From: Trochalopteron elliotii
Lineage: Eukaryota > Chordata > Aves > Passeriformes > Leiothrichidae
Length of the DNA stretch: 64,000 nucleotides
Direction of reading: 5' to 3'
Assembly: GCA_024734555.1 (NCBI GenBank)
Contig: JANPWX010000106.1
Coordinates: 2,728,624 to 2,792,623, forward strand
Under the pieces are notes generated by a model. The model made no database searches and was not told where the DNA came from. It worked only from the letters and a program-made list of their open reading frames with translations. Position numbers and translations under genes: made by a program. Positions 48,651 through 62,400 of the stretch are shown here, piece after piece. The stretch's first letter is position 1. Each line of letters begins with the position of its first letter.

Positions 48651-51600
48651 TTCTTGAAAATTAGTCAAAGATAGTCAAAAGATTTCAGAACCAAATGTTG
48701 GAAAATGTATTTCATTTTGTATTCATCCACACATGAGCACTTTTCCCAGTGCCTGTGTTTGTTAGTGATTCTCAGTAAAATAATCTGAAATCAGGCTCTA
48801 AGTATGAAAGAGCAAGACCTTGTCAGGCATTTGGAAAAATAACAAAAAAATTTCAAGAGACTTGTAAAATTGTTATGTAAATTGGTACTTTTCCATATTA
48901 CACTACATTACAGCTAATCTTCTGTAAGTGTTCTTGCTTATTGCTTTTTTAATGAACACCCTTCTCAGCTCTAAGTTAGGCTTTGTCTTCTGGTTTTAGG
49001 AGGGGCAGGTATTGTTACAAACACAGATGGGTTTGGTTTGTTTCCAAAGTTACAACTATTAACTAAGTTGGCAGCTGCATTTACCATTTCATATATATAT
49101 TTAAATCTGTTTTATGGTAAGAGTTGTTTGTCCTAGATAGATGGGTGGGAAGTGCATCTGTACCTTGTAACCTCTTCAACCTTTTGGAATTCAGTGGCAA
49201 CCAAGGCCTGGAAAGAACATTCTGAGAGCAAAAGGATTCTCCTGTGGAGAGATTCTCCTGAGAATGATGGCTTGAAATTGATATAATGCCAATACAAGTG
49301 TGGAAGCTCTTTATTTATTTGATTTTTCCATAAAACTGCTTTTTGTGGCTCTCACGGACAGGCTGTGCAGGGCAGGCCCTGCTGGAGGAGCATCTCCAAA
49401 TGTTTCTTGTTCTGCTCGAGGGATTTTGAATTGCCACACTCGTGGTGATTCCACTCTCCCCCCTGACAAACACTGGTCAGCAGTGTGACAATTCCTAAAC
49501 AAATTCCCTCAGTGACCCTGTTCCTGGGCTCCTTTGGGGTGCCCCATTTAGGCCTCCAGCCATCCCGTTCCTGGTGCAGCATTCCCAGCCTGCTCACTCC
49601 CATCCCAGCCCTCAGGCACTAAACCTCTGCTCGCTGCCATCACCTGCCACAGGTCAGGTCAACACCTGCAGCATCAGAGTCCACACCTTGGTTTTTAAAA
49701 CAACATTTGATTGAAAATTCAATGCTTCAGAGAAAGCAATATTTAAAAGCACCATCAGCCTTATGTGTCTCCATGTCCACCTTTCTGGCGGCAGGGTTGT
49801 CCCTGTGTAAAAAGTTGTCCCTGCAGTCCTGGGCTATGTCAGGTGTTTTGAACAAAGTTAAATCACTCCTTCAACTCTCCTGATTGGGGATGAAACACTG
49901 AAAAACTCAACTCCTCTTTTGTTGTTATCACCGTGCTTTAAATAGCTTGAATTTCTTCGTTTCCTGAGGAAGCCTTTCTTTACCTGTTTGGGAAACAATT
50001 AAAAATACATCTTCCTGTATCATTCTTGGAAACATCCTGAGGGGAGAGATGTGGCTCTAAGGTCTTCCTGTGCCCTCCAATAATTTAATTTATTTTATGC
50101 AGATATCAAGAAGGTACTTCATTATGCAAGATGCTAATACACTTGTATGTTTAAAACAATTTTAAAAGGGAGAGATAATGTACTAGCAAAAAAATCAATA
50201 GACTCTGCATTGCTAATTTATTTGCAGTTGTGTGAGGTTTATCTCTTTCTAGCATAAGTTTTCAATTAATGTCTTCCAATATTTAGGAATGAACAGACAA
50301 TGTGACCTGTTGATTGGTTCTGAAATTCTCACTAAATTACAATCTCATGATCAATTCAATTTATTTGAAGCTTGTTATGAACACCGTTTCTTCTGTTACC
50401 CATTTTTAAAAGCTTGCATTTATTTTTAAGTGGTTCTTTGCTTTGCTACAGACATGTTACAGAGCTGTTTTCAAGTGCCCTTTATTATGCTTTTGAAAAT
50501 TTATATGAATGCTGAAGTGAATTGATATATTCAAGGATTTCTCCTAATTTAAAAAAAGGCTGCATGGTGTAAGAACAAAATACCAGAACTGTAACCAGAG
50601 GTTTTGCTTTAAAGAACCTGTTAAGTGCTCATCACTTTCTGATCTTCTTTTCTGAAAAGTTAAATGATGATGCTTCTGAAATTAACCTCCAACCTCTAAA
50701 ACCAACCTCCCAGTGGCTTTAGAGAAGAATAAATTCACAAGTATCTCCTTCAGCAGATTGCATTTATCAGTTTCTGCATCTCTCTTCAAGATGAAAGGTG
50801 AAACAGTCTGACTTGACACAAAGAAACAAGTCCTATCTTGTCTTTGAGTGCTTTGCCAAGGAAGTAATTGGTTTATGGGGTTTCCCTGTGCAATGCTGGG
50901 GTTTGCTGAGAACAGCAGCTTTCCACGAAGCTCACAGAAATATTTGAAATTTAGAAACATTTTGGTATTGCAAGGAGGGAAGGGATTTTTGTTTGAACAA
51001 ACTAATTCTGAAACATGTTCTGCAAACACATCCTTAAGGTGCACAGCAAAGACTGCCCCGTTATTTCAGGTGTCCCACCAGGACTCTGTGTTTGGTCCCC
51101 CACTGTCACACAGAGTCACCCTGCAGCTGCTGTGAGCCAGGAGTGTCAACAAAGACCCTTTTTCACAGCAGTTCTAATTAGTTCTTCAGTCTGCCATCCA
51201 ATCTTCCTCTGCAAGGTAGACTTAGCCCTGAATGGCTCATTCCTAAACCATCTGACTCCTTATGGAAGACTATTGAGGTGTCTCTAAAGTTCTGGTGGTT
51301 TAAATGCTCCTAATTTAGGCTGCTCCATCATTAACAAGCCCATTGTGATCAGCCAAAATCTGAAATCTTTGTTGCTTTTGCACTTATGAATGGAAAGGCT
51401 TCGTGCAAGAGGGAAGCACAACAATGTGCGTATCTTCACATTTCCTAATCCATTTCAGAAATCCTGTGAATCAAAAGCTGTTTGTAAACCCGTGGGTGTG
51501 AGAAGCATTCTGACATGTGGTGGCCACGTTCAGGTTTTAGACCCAGAAGGAGCAGAATGCAGAGGGAAGCTGTACCAGAAAGAATATTTCTTACAGCATC

Positions 51601-52849
51601 ACTGGGATTCTGTTGTCTTCATCCTCCTAAAATTCACCTTCCTTGCTCGCTTTCTTATGGACATCAAGTTCATCAGAAGAAAACCTTGAAGCAGTATTTG
51701 GAATGGGTGACATTTGTTGTAATTTGAGGCTATTCAAGTAGCCAAGAGAGAAAACAATTACTGCCTTTCTTTTTGCACTTTAAACACAGCTGACAACTGT
51801 TGCCCTGTGTGTCCTCCCCCATTGTCTGTTCTTTACATTAAACCAGCTTTTCTCTGCCTGCAGAAGTGTTTGAAATAATTGTGCAGACAATTATTTTTTT
51901 AAACCAGGTATTCACATATTCATGCAGGTGCAGCAAAGAGGAGTGAACAGTGTTTATTAAATTTAAATTAATTAAAGGTTAGTCTAATTTTTATTTGATT
52001 GAAAGAGGAGACTAGCATGGGAGAATTGCAAAATAAATCCAAAAAGATCTGTGTAAGGAGTAGAAAATGTGGAAAACCATGGGCAGAAAACCTTCATATT
52101 TTGACTCTGCTCTCGTGAGCACATTTGCAAGATGTTTCACCATCTTTATTGTTCTTCTGGGCTCTTTCCTTATTTGCTGAGCATTCTTTTTAGGCATGGT
52201 ACAGCAGAGAAGGAGGGCTTACTTCACACATCTTTCAAGGAATACTGTTCCCCAAGCCAATCAGTGCTCTTGCTGCTGTTGTGGTGCTGGTGTGATGTTG
52301 TGTGTCCCAGGTTCAGTTTGTGGCCAGGCACAGTCCCAGCCTCTGCACTGTAGTTGTGCCAATGTGCCCAGTTATTTTCCACCTTGTGAGACAGCAGCAA
52401 CACAAAGAACTGCAGAAATCCATTCTATCCCTTCTACAGGGCTTTCATATCCCTAGGGAAAAATCCACCCCCTTTTGGGGAAGTAGGATTTGTGGTTAAG
52501 AGAAGATTGATGGTTCATTTTGACACATTTTGATCAAAGCACTTACAAAGTATTTTTTTGCTTTGATGCACCTTGTTCAGAGGTAAAGGTGTTCATGCAG
52601 ATAAGCCCCAGGCTTGAAGGATATGGCCCTAGTGAGGGTCTCAGTGAACACTGGGTAAAGCCAGAAAAGATTCTGTTATTTTTCACTAAGTTTTGAATAA
52701 AGCCTCAGTGGAAACTTATGTTCTAGGCACCCCTACACTTGTGAATTTGGCCACTCCTTCCTTTCTGTCAATAGAGCCAAATGCTCTCTGCCTGGAGAAA
52801 GCAGCCAGAGAGGCAAGGAAGTGGTTGTAGCCTGTATTCACTTGTGAGA

Positions 52850-53293
52850 TCATGTTTTGGGGCTTGAGAGGGAGCCAAGCTCCAGAAAGATACTGCTGAA
52901 CTCATACAGAGTGCCAGGTACTGCTCAGGGCCCTGAGGTGCTGAACAAAGCTGAGGCAGAGCCTGAGAGAGCCGGGCTTGTCCAGCCTGGGGCAGAGGCT
53001 GCAGGGACTGTCCAGTGGCCTCATGCCTGGCCAAGGGCTGGGGTGGCTCTTGGAGATCCATCAATGACCACTGACAGGTTACAGCAGGGAAAATTCTTTC
53101 AAGAGAGGATGGTCAGTCACAGGACTTGGAGCCTGAGAGGAGCTTTGGAAATTTTCAAAATGTAACAGGGCAAGGTCCTGAGCAACCTGATCACAGCTTG
53201 GAATTTTCTCTAGTTCTGAAGGTAGCTGTGAAACTGGACCAGGTGATTTTCAAAGGTTTCCTTTAAAATCTTAATTATTTTATAATTCTAACA
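52850..53293 (+). mobile_element. CR1 LINE fragment, sense, diverged
   Basis: The blocks 'gagagagccgggcttgtcca', 'gcctggggcagaggctgcag', 'ggaaaattctttcaagagag', 'ttggaaattttcaaaatg' and 'gtcctgagcaacctgatcac' follow CR1 order. The end 'ttaattattttataattcta' is a decayed form of the ATTCTATGATTCTA tail. Substitutions and small indels indicate an old copy. Confidence 0.78.
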
Positions 53294-53751
53294 TGATACA
53301 GCATCATTAGAAAGATTTTTTTTTCCTTTTACCTGGTTCACCATGTAGTCCCAGAAATGGCTGTTTAAGCACAGGTGGGGACAGTAACTGTGGCATGAAA
53401 AATAATAATATGGAAAGAGAAAATAGCAGCAGCCAAAGGAATCCTTCTGGATAGGCTTGGGTGCTGGACACATGGAAAATAGGGATGTGACCCCAGGCAT
53501 TCCTGGTATTTGTCCTTTTGCTTTGTACCAAGAGCACCACCACAGCCCTAAGAGTGTGTGGATCACTTTCCTCATGGGCACCATACAGGAACAGGGGATC
53601 AGACCAAGATTATGCTCTGCACCATTAATTGCTTAAATCTGCCAGGGACTGGGAGCTCTGTATGGGAAGTCAGGAATGTTGTCATAGATCTGTGCCACGT
53701 ACAAAGATCAGGGTGGATCAACATCAAAACTCCACATCCCAGCTTTGGTAC

Positions 53752-53770
53752 AAAAAAAAAAAAAAAAAAA
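53752..53770 (+). repeat. A19 homopolymer
   Basis: Uninterrupted A-tract, roughly 460 bp past the CR1 fragment ending at 53293 and not part of it. Confidence 0.9.
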
Positions 53771-56397
53771 TCTTAATGCTGGCTTCTGATAAATGTTTCC
53801 TTGTCATGGCTCTATCCATTACACCAGTCCTTATATCTTAATTAAAGCCCAGCACTGTGTAATCCTATAGCTCTGTATTTGAAAGACAGAAAGAAAAAAA
53901 ATACTGCCCTAATCACATTGGAGAAGAGAAGAAAGCACATATGGAATGCACATGTAGGTAAGTATGTGGGGAGGCATATTGAGAATCCTGCAGAAATAAG
54001 GCAATAACTGAAAAAACTGTTGTAAATACTAAAAGCTAGCAATTCCCAATATGAATCCTAATTATTTTTTTTAAAGGCAATAAATCAAGGGTGTATGTTC
54101 AATCTTTAGGTCTTTCTTAGACTTCAATAAACTCAGGTTCAAAGCAGGACATATGGATTCTTCTTGTATGTAATAATAGGACTCACTACAAAGCCTACAC
54201 AGTGACTGAAAATCATAATTTCTGAATTATTCTATTCCAGATGTTTTTACTGGTATGCCCATGAGCACAAACCAGTACTGGGACGTTGTCTGCCTCTGCT
54301 TTGTCTGCTACGAGAACAAATGTTTGCATCTGGACTAAGTCTGCTCCACTGCTGCACCTTAGGGAGGAAAACAGGATTTCTCCTGGCCTTACTATTAGAA
54401 AAATGCTTTTTGCTTAATTGCAACACTTTGTAGTAATTTAAAAGTGTATGATGAACCCTTTTTTTTCTCTTCCTTTTCCCCATTTTTCTCATTGCTCTCA
54501 TCTTCACGGTTAAAGGAAGGCCAAAAATAGAGTGGCTCAGAAGAGCAGATGAAGTGGCTGTTTCCTGAGGGTTTTTTTTTTCTATTTTGAAAAAACCCAA
54601 ACCCTCAGAATACTGGCAGTGTGAGGCCTGGGAGCATTACACTTTTGAGTGGAAGAGCTGCTTTGCTGCACTAGAACAAAACTGTTGTGGACTCGCTGTG
54701 ATCTGCGACTTTGGAGGTCGATGCTGTCCCTAGAATTAATTCTGCAAGGGGTGATGCTGCCAGGAATTCAGCCAGGAATTCTGTAATTGGCAGAATAATG
54801 GCTGGAAAATGCAACTAAAGGGTTATTTATATCCATGTGCTGTTGAAGGTAGATAATTCCTTATTCCTCCCCCAAAGCAGACAGGAAGAGGATGAGTAGG
54901 TGGGAACAGGAATGACAAAGCTGGAGCGTGATGAGTGTGTGTTCTCCTCTGTTCAACTTTGCTTGCAGTCTGTCCCCCACACGACTGACACAGCAACTGA
55001 AGTCTCTGCTGCTTCCAGAGGGCACAGGGGAGGTTGGGTGGCTGGAGGAGGAGGGAATGTCACTATCAAGCTGCAGGATCCAAATAGGAATTTGCTTTTG
55101 GCTGTAGTAGTTTTGTTTCCGGTAATTCATGCTCTGGACACCCGGCTGGGCCCATCCCTCTGTGTGTCTTTCCTGCTCCACTCTCTTGTTTATTGGATAG
55201 TAAACACCAAAGAATTTCTCAGAGTGTGTGTGTGTATTGGGAACAGCCTGGATGCTCTAGTAACATGATTGAGAATGGGATGGTGCACCCTTTTCCCCTT
55301 TCCCATTTCCATGTTAGTAACTAAGCCAACACTTTTTTGTTTGTTTGGGTCTTTTTGACATAAAGCTGGAATAGAAATGCTGGTTTCCTTTCACATTCCT
55401 AAAAAAAACCCCCAAATTTGTAGATAACAATACTATATAAAAACTGAATTTGTATTATCTTAGCTTTCTAGGTAGAAAAAGAGGAAGAATGTTTGGGCTT
55501 CAGTAATCCATTTTTTGGGAAATGCATAATTTGCAGTCCTTGCAGGTTATGGAGTTTTGGGGTTTTTTTCTCCTTTATCCTAATTATAATTGTATTTCTG
55601 TTTTGCCTGGTAATTCCCAAATCTGGACTGAACCTGAACATAAATTTTGGCACTCAAATGTGTAAGGAGTGCAAGCAATTTCAGCTGCTTAATTTCAGAC
55701 ATATTCTTCCAGAAAGGTCATCTCACTCCTACTGAATGTCAGAGATGTATTTGTTTTATCAAGAGTGCTTATAAACATAGGTCCTCCCTTCCAGCTGAGG
55801 TTGCTCAGGAAATTAGTTAATTAGTGATGTGTAAATCTTACTTTGTTCAGTGAAAACACTACAAGGTTCTGTGTCTGGCCTTAGAAATTATGTTTTTTAA
55901 GATTGAGGGAACTACTTATGGTAGATACAGGCTGATATTTCCTGGAGTGGGAAAGGTTATTTCATGGAAATCACCAATAAGGTAAAATGGCCTGAAGAAC
56001 ATGAATAGAAGTTACTGATGGCACTGACCCAGGATAAATTCCTGCTTTGCTCAGGTTTGCTCCTCCTGCTGAACTCCCGTGTAACCCCATCCCTGTAGAA
56101 GTGCTGTCGGTACAGAACCCACCAGCTCTTTGCCTAAGGGACATTTACTGGCATCAAATTCTGTTCTGGAAGCTAACAAAGCTCCTCAGGGCAGCTACTT
56201 CCCTTTGTCACTGCTTCTGCAGATGAGTAATGACAGGCTCTTGTTTATCCTTCTGAATGTGCACTTCTCGAGAGCAGCATTTTTCCCATGCCTTGACAAC
56301 CTTTGTGGGTCTGTCCTAACTGCATTCAGGAGAGGCTGGATACACACACAAGTATTGCAAGCTGAACTTGAATTCTGCAAGATATTACATAATAAAC

Positions 56398-56431
56398 ATA
56401 CACACACACACACACACACAAAAAAAAAAAA
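56398..56431 (+). repeat. (CA)n microsatellite followed by A-tract
   Basis: About ten CA units (56401-56420) run directly into eleven A bases. Likely length-polymorphic. Confidence 0.95.
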
Positions 56432-59400
56432 GAAATTAGAAAGATAAATCTGATCCCCAGAATGCTGCAATTGCCTCAGAGATTGAACTGTTTTTTGGGG
56501 AAAGGGGTTGGTTTCCAGCTGATGAACCCACTGAAAACTTTGCCTATTTCACAGCCTCTGCTGGTTGTTGGTGAAACAGAAGTGATGACACTGATTTCTG
56601 TGCACTGCTTTGGGAGCTGTGGATAAACTCTGGGATGTAAGAGTGAGATAATCCTGTTCTCCCAGGCTGTACAGTAGAATCTCTGCAGATCCCGAGGGAG
56701 CTAAATAGGTTCACTCCTGGCAGCATTTCAAAAGTAAACAGCCATTTCTGCTTTCCTCTGTGTATCTTTGTCTGCTAGAAATGGTATTTAAGTACTGGAG
56801 GGATGCCATTGTTTCCAATAGATGTTATGACTAGCACTGAGTATTCTCAGGGTGAGGTGTGCTACAAAAATTACTGGGTGAAGCCTTAAGGGCTGGACAG
56901 ACCATGCAACTGTAACTGAAGATAATTGCTCTTCATAGAGAAATGAAATGCAGTCATGACTTTTGTCCTGTTCTACAGAATAAAAGTACTGATGATAAAG
57001 ATAGTTTGGGTGTTTAAAATCCCTCCCCAGGTTTTCAAATTTCCACTTAAAACTTCAAGAATTACAAAAGTTGGATTTTCAAAAAAATAAAAGGTCACAA
57101 TTTTTTAATTAACGTCATTAGATGAAAAAGATACAATTGTGGAAGGCAACACAGCCAGAAACTTCAGTGTACCAATTTTTTTTAATATAAAATCAAGATT
57201 TCAGATTACTGAGAAGCTTTTATTACTAGATAGCTACAGACCAGGACCTGCCTGTTAGGTATTATAGTTTAAATCTAACTGATTTTGCATTGTCTTCAGT
57301 GATTTTGCATGCAGAAGCTGTAGCAGAACATGTGAAGTGGTATGTAACAGTGTGTGGAAGTAACTTACACAAGCATTTGGATAGTTGTGCAGATATTCCT
57401 GGGCCAACCTCTCAATCTGTTGAGTCCAGATCTGGTCATTCATGAATCACAAATCATTCCCATATGAAGATTTCTCCACGAGCACGATAAATAAATCTCC
57501 ATAATTAAAGCCAGGACTGCCACTTGCCTGCAGTGCTGGTGTCAGAGGAAAGGGACAAAGCAGCACAGAAATGAAATTCTATTCACATGGATTGTTCTTT
57601 CAGATGAAACACTTTGGGATAGCAAAGGCTCCCTGCAATATTGCTGCTGCTGCCACTTGGAGGGTTTTTGTTGTCAATGAAGAGTCACATCTCCCGTGGG
57701 ACTTTATTTCACTCTGGGGAGGGGCCTTGCCTGTCTTCCAGGAGGGAGAGTGCCAGAGTGTACATGTGGGAAGGTAGAGTGTCAAAGTGCCAAGACTTAG
57801 ATGGTCAAACAGTGACAGTGGCATTTTGTATTTATGGGCAATGACAAGAGTGAATCTCTGGCTGCTTCAAGAGAGCTGCAGGAAAAAAAGACCAGCCTTG
57901 GATACTTTTGGCAGTGCATCTCAACCATAAACTTCTTGCTTTACATCAACCGAGCTGCCATTTTCTATGAAATTGTAACAGAAATTAATTTATTTTATCG
58001 TACTTTTGAGGTGGACTTGCTATTTTTAGGAGGGAAGGCCTGCATAAAACACTGTTTCATTAGGTAACATGTTACATTTTTATTTTAGTCTGGCACATTT
58101 CTGAAATTCCAGGCATTTTTGGCTTCCTGTAGAAAGCAAACTTCTGCCTTTTAGGCAAGTGCTCTGAGTGTTTGAACTTTTCAAGCTTTCTTCTGCTTAT
58201 GACCACTTTTGGCAGATGTCTGGCTGAGTTAATAATCTTAGATATCCTTGATTGCCTGGCTCAGTACAAGCAGATCATCAGGCAACGGAAAGTTCCTTTA
58301 CAGGTTTGTCTAAAATGACCCATCCACCAATGTTTGTCATGACTCAAGGCAGCCTCCCTGTTTCTACCAAAATTCTCTGAAGAGCCAGAATTTTCTAAGG
58401 AGGGAAAAGGAGAGAATTGTGTAAATATGTGAGGAATTAACAGAAAAAACATTAATTGAATAAAAGGTTCATTTAAAAGAATACGAATACATGTCATTCT
58501 CCTTTAAACCTATTTTCAAAGAGTTAATGGCTTAGTGTTCTTATTGCTGTAATATATAAATTCTGAGTGATAAGACATAGGATTTCCTCTCCTTAATTTT
58601 CTAAAAGAGCTAACAATATATCAAGTGATCATATTCCTTGCTAAGGTAACCAATCATGATGGATTGAGCTGATATGCACAAGTTTTACACAAGAATGAAA
58701 AATTCCTGAAATTTGTTAAGAAATCAGTGTTGTGGTATTTTGTACATGAAGTGTTCCTGGGGCTTTTAAGTGAAAATCATAGTTGATAAACATTTTAAGA
58801 CTGTTTTCCAGAAGTGACATCTGCAGACAATGGACTCTGCAGCAGGGGAAACAGATGAAGCACAAAAACTGGTGTGTAAACTACTCACTGTTTACAAACA
58901 ATGGAACACTTGAAAAACAGGAGTTGACAGGAACATTCTGGATGGCTGTTGTTCCAGTTCAGACTGTTAGGCAACCCCGTTATAAAAGTTCCACTTGAAA
59001 AAAAAAAAAGTCATATCTTATTCAGGCCAGTTGAGGAAAGACTTATCAAGAATACTGGAAGCTGTGCAAAAAAAGGGGAAAATAAGGAGTTGCTGAAAGA
59101 TTGTATTGAAGCTCCTCTTGCTGCAGCAGAGGTGACAGATGCTGGAGGCCTCTCACTTCAGACACTGCAGCTGTGCCATGTTTTTTCTCTACCAGCATTT
59201 CTTGCAAATTAGGAAAGAGGAGTTTGGAACTCGTGTTTCTTCCAATAGGCAATGTTTGTTTTGAAATTGGTGTTTTTCACACAGTGAGACAGGCACAGTA
59301 GAAGGAGCTTGGCAACTGACATTGCATTTTTAAATAAAATAAATCAAAGTGCTGCATATGTGGAAATAAAGGCTTTGAGGACTGTTATGAAGGCAGTGCA

Positions 59401-62400
59401 TGTAACTGGTAAAACGTGTACTCCGTTTGCTCTGTGATATTTGGGAGAACATATTTGCAACATCAATGAAATAAATACTGCTGCAGTAAAACGCCCTTGA
59501 CAGGAATCCTTGGCTTGGGTAGCACAGTGCTGGAAGTTCATGTCCTGACACAGGGCCTGGTGCCCACTCTGTCCTCTTCCCTGGCAAGCACAGGGTGGGA
59601 CAGCCTGGCTGGTGCCACAGCCTGGGCTGCCCCTAAGGAGATGCTCAGGATCCTACACCAGGGGGTACCTCAGAGAATACACACGAGCAAGTGGGACGTG
59701 CATTTGAATAAGACTGGTCCCTGTAGCAGTAGCAATATTGAAATGTTTCTGAGCACCTGGGTTCAGAACACCATGGTGATTAGTTTGATTTTGGGGTTTT
59801 TTTCAGGGAATGTCCATTGCCAGTGAGTTTTTCATGCCTCCTATTTAGTTTTCTTCAGGTTTTTCCCTAACGTTACAGTTCCTCAGTTTAGATTAGTAAT
59901 AACATGTCAGTGGTTTTTTTCAAATGTTTCTGACCCTTCTGCTCCAAGGCACGCAGGGGACTGGAACCAATCAGCCAAAGCAACACTGGGTTGTTTCAAG
60001 ACAGACAACGTGTGCCTGAATGCACAGGCAGCCATAACCAACTCAGACCTTTGCTATGCCTCAGTTCTGCTCTGAGTCACCACCAGAACCAAATACTCCC
60101 ATTTGCTGTGTGCTTGCCCCTCTGTGTACTTTATTATGGTATTTTATGGACTTTTTGTGTCTGGCAGGCAGTAGCTGAACATAGTCAGAGATGCAGTGAC
60201 AGTTCCACCAAAAGACATTGATCCTTCTTGTGTTCTCAAAGATGACCAGAAGCATTTATCAGTAAAAATGTTACTTAGAGAGGAGTATGGCTTAGGACTG
60301 GCTCTGTTAACCCAAACACAGCCTTGGGTCTTGCCCTTGTGTCAGTGTTTGCAATAAGAGCCTGAGTAATTTGCCCGAGATCCCATAATGAGATAGCAGA
60401 ATCAGAACTATGATTTGAGGGTTGTTGAACTCTGGTGCAGGATTTCCTCTCCTCCAGTTTTCATTTTTCTTCTGTGTTCCTGCAAATGCAGAGTATCCAA
60501 TCTCTTTAGAACTTTGCTTAAAGGAAGAACATTAATCAAAGACAACCCTTGGGACCTGGTAAAGGTGTTTTGAATGTATTAATTCATGAGCAGATTTGTA
60601 TAAAGGAAATTTTCACATTTAAGAATTCAAATGTTTAGGTTCAATCTGGTTCTCAGTTGTAGTGTCTTAAAACCACTGAAAATGTGACCTTTAGCTGACC
60701 CATGACTATCCAAATTGACACCAGCAGGAACTGCAAACTGGCTTCATTGTGAAATAAATGGATTCCTCTTCTGTGATAGATACGGGGAAACAAAGTTCAG
60801 ATTTAAAAACCATCTCTTTGGGAACTGCATCCTAATGATATCAGAATTGAATAAATATATGCATAGTTCCAGGAATCTTCTAATGAAGCCTCTGGGCTTT
60901 GATTTTTACATCTGCTTTTCTGTGGTTTTGTAGCTCAGCTCATGCACTAGTCATTCAATATATATTTTTTATATTGCTACTATAGTTTGCACATTTATTT
61001 TTAATGACAAAAAGCTCCCACCCTATTCACATCTGCTTTGGAAGTATTTGCATAACTGAGGGCCTGCAGTGGTAAGTGAAGGCAGCTCTCCTCTAGAGCA
61101 ATGCAGATTGCCAGGGAACACCAAGGGGAAGCAGTGAGACACTAAAACATTTCCAAATTCAGTCAGTTCTTTGTGGTGGGGTTGAGAGGAGTAATTGTAA
61201 AAACAAGACAGCTAAATCAAAATGAACTATTTAAAAAAATTACAATATTATAATTTGTTGCAGTAGAGCAAAGATTTCCTGGAAAGTTGTGGCAAAAGTA
61301 CCATTAATAAAACACATAAATTGTGACCTAAGTGAGAGCTGGTTCACACTCTGAGAAACAGCTTTAGCAGAAATGATTAGTTAAACAATATGACTTGTAG
61401 TCTAATGCAATATCCATTGTAACAGGTAAAAGGGAAACTCACCTTCTTGAGGATTATTTCATTGTTTTACATGCTGGCCCTTTAGTGTCTACATTCTCTT
61501 GTCCATACAGGATTTTTAAAAAAATATTTATGGGGAAATTAGAGTCTGAATGTCAAAGACTTCTAATCTTTATTGTTAAAGGGCTCGAACTTCAGTCAGT
61601 TCCATTTATGTTGCTGGAGACATCTGCAGGAAGTGTGAGCCAAAGTATCCACTTACCAATGACCGATGAGAACACATGGTAAAGATGTTTAGATCCCTGA
61701 AGTAACACTGAGGTGCACAAGGAGTTTTTAGACCTACACATCTACCTAATTTCTGAAAGTGGTGGGTTCAGGAAATGACCAGCACCTGGTCTGTTATAAA
61801 ATGGATCCTACTGAAATAAAAGGAGGGAACTAATCCAGAAGACTTAGATAAGGGGAGGGGTGTTTTCTGTGGACACTGGGGTCACTCTAGGCTAGTGGGA
61901 AGAGCCCAAGGCTTCAGAGAGGTGTTTCCCATGGCAAAACAGGAGCCAAGGCTTGAACCTCATCCCAAACCTCTCTCAAAGCTCAGTTGTGCTACCAACA
62001 GTCTGCATGGATCCCTGCTCTGCAGAGATAGCTTTGAAGTGCACATCAAGGCACATCTGCACTCTAAAGCACTGCTGAAAACCTTGGAAGTCAAACTACA
62101 CTTTAAAATGTACTTTTAAGCAAAGTTTGGAAGATACTACTGCAAGGTAAACAGAGAGTGCAATATGCTTTGTTTAACTTGCTTAGCATTTTAAATCTCT
62201 CAATCCTGACATTTCTTTGTAGCATAAAGCTCTCCAGATCAGGTTATATATTATGCATTGTAAAACTCTAGCAGTGAAAACAAACATTGTTTCCAGAGTC
62301 ATCTGTTTGCAATTTTCCTTGATTACTCTTCCAATAGATTTCAAGCTGTGGATTGAAAGATTTAATGTTCATATGGATAGAATTTGTTCCTTTTCTGATG

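Larger units (their letters stand above)
43751..52849. other. Intergenic block between the CpG minisatellite and the 52.9 kb CR1
   Basis: Holds two sense CR1 fragments (44.1 and 48.5 kb), the candidate terminal exon at 45 kb, a pentanucleotide microsatellite, and a GC-richer patch at 49360-49670 in which I recognise nothing. Short open frames, including one of 99 codons at 51390-51689, have no recognised homology. Confidence 0.55.
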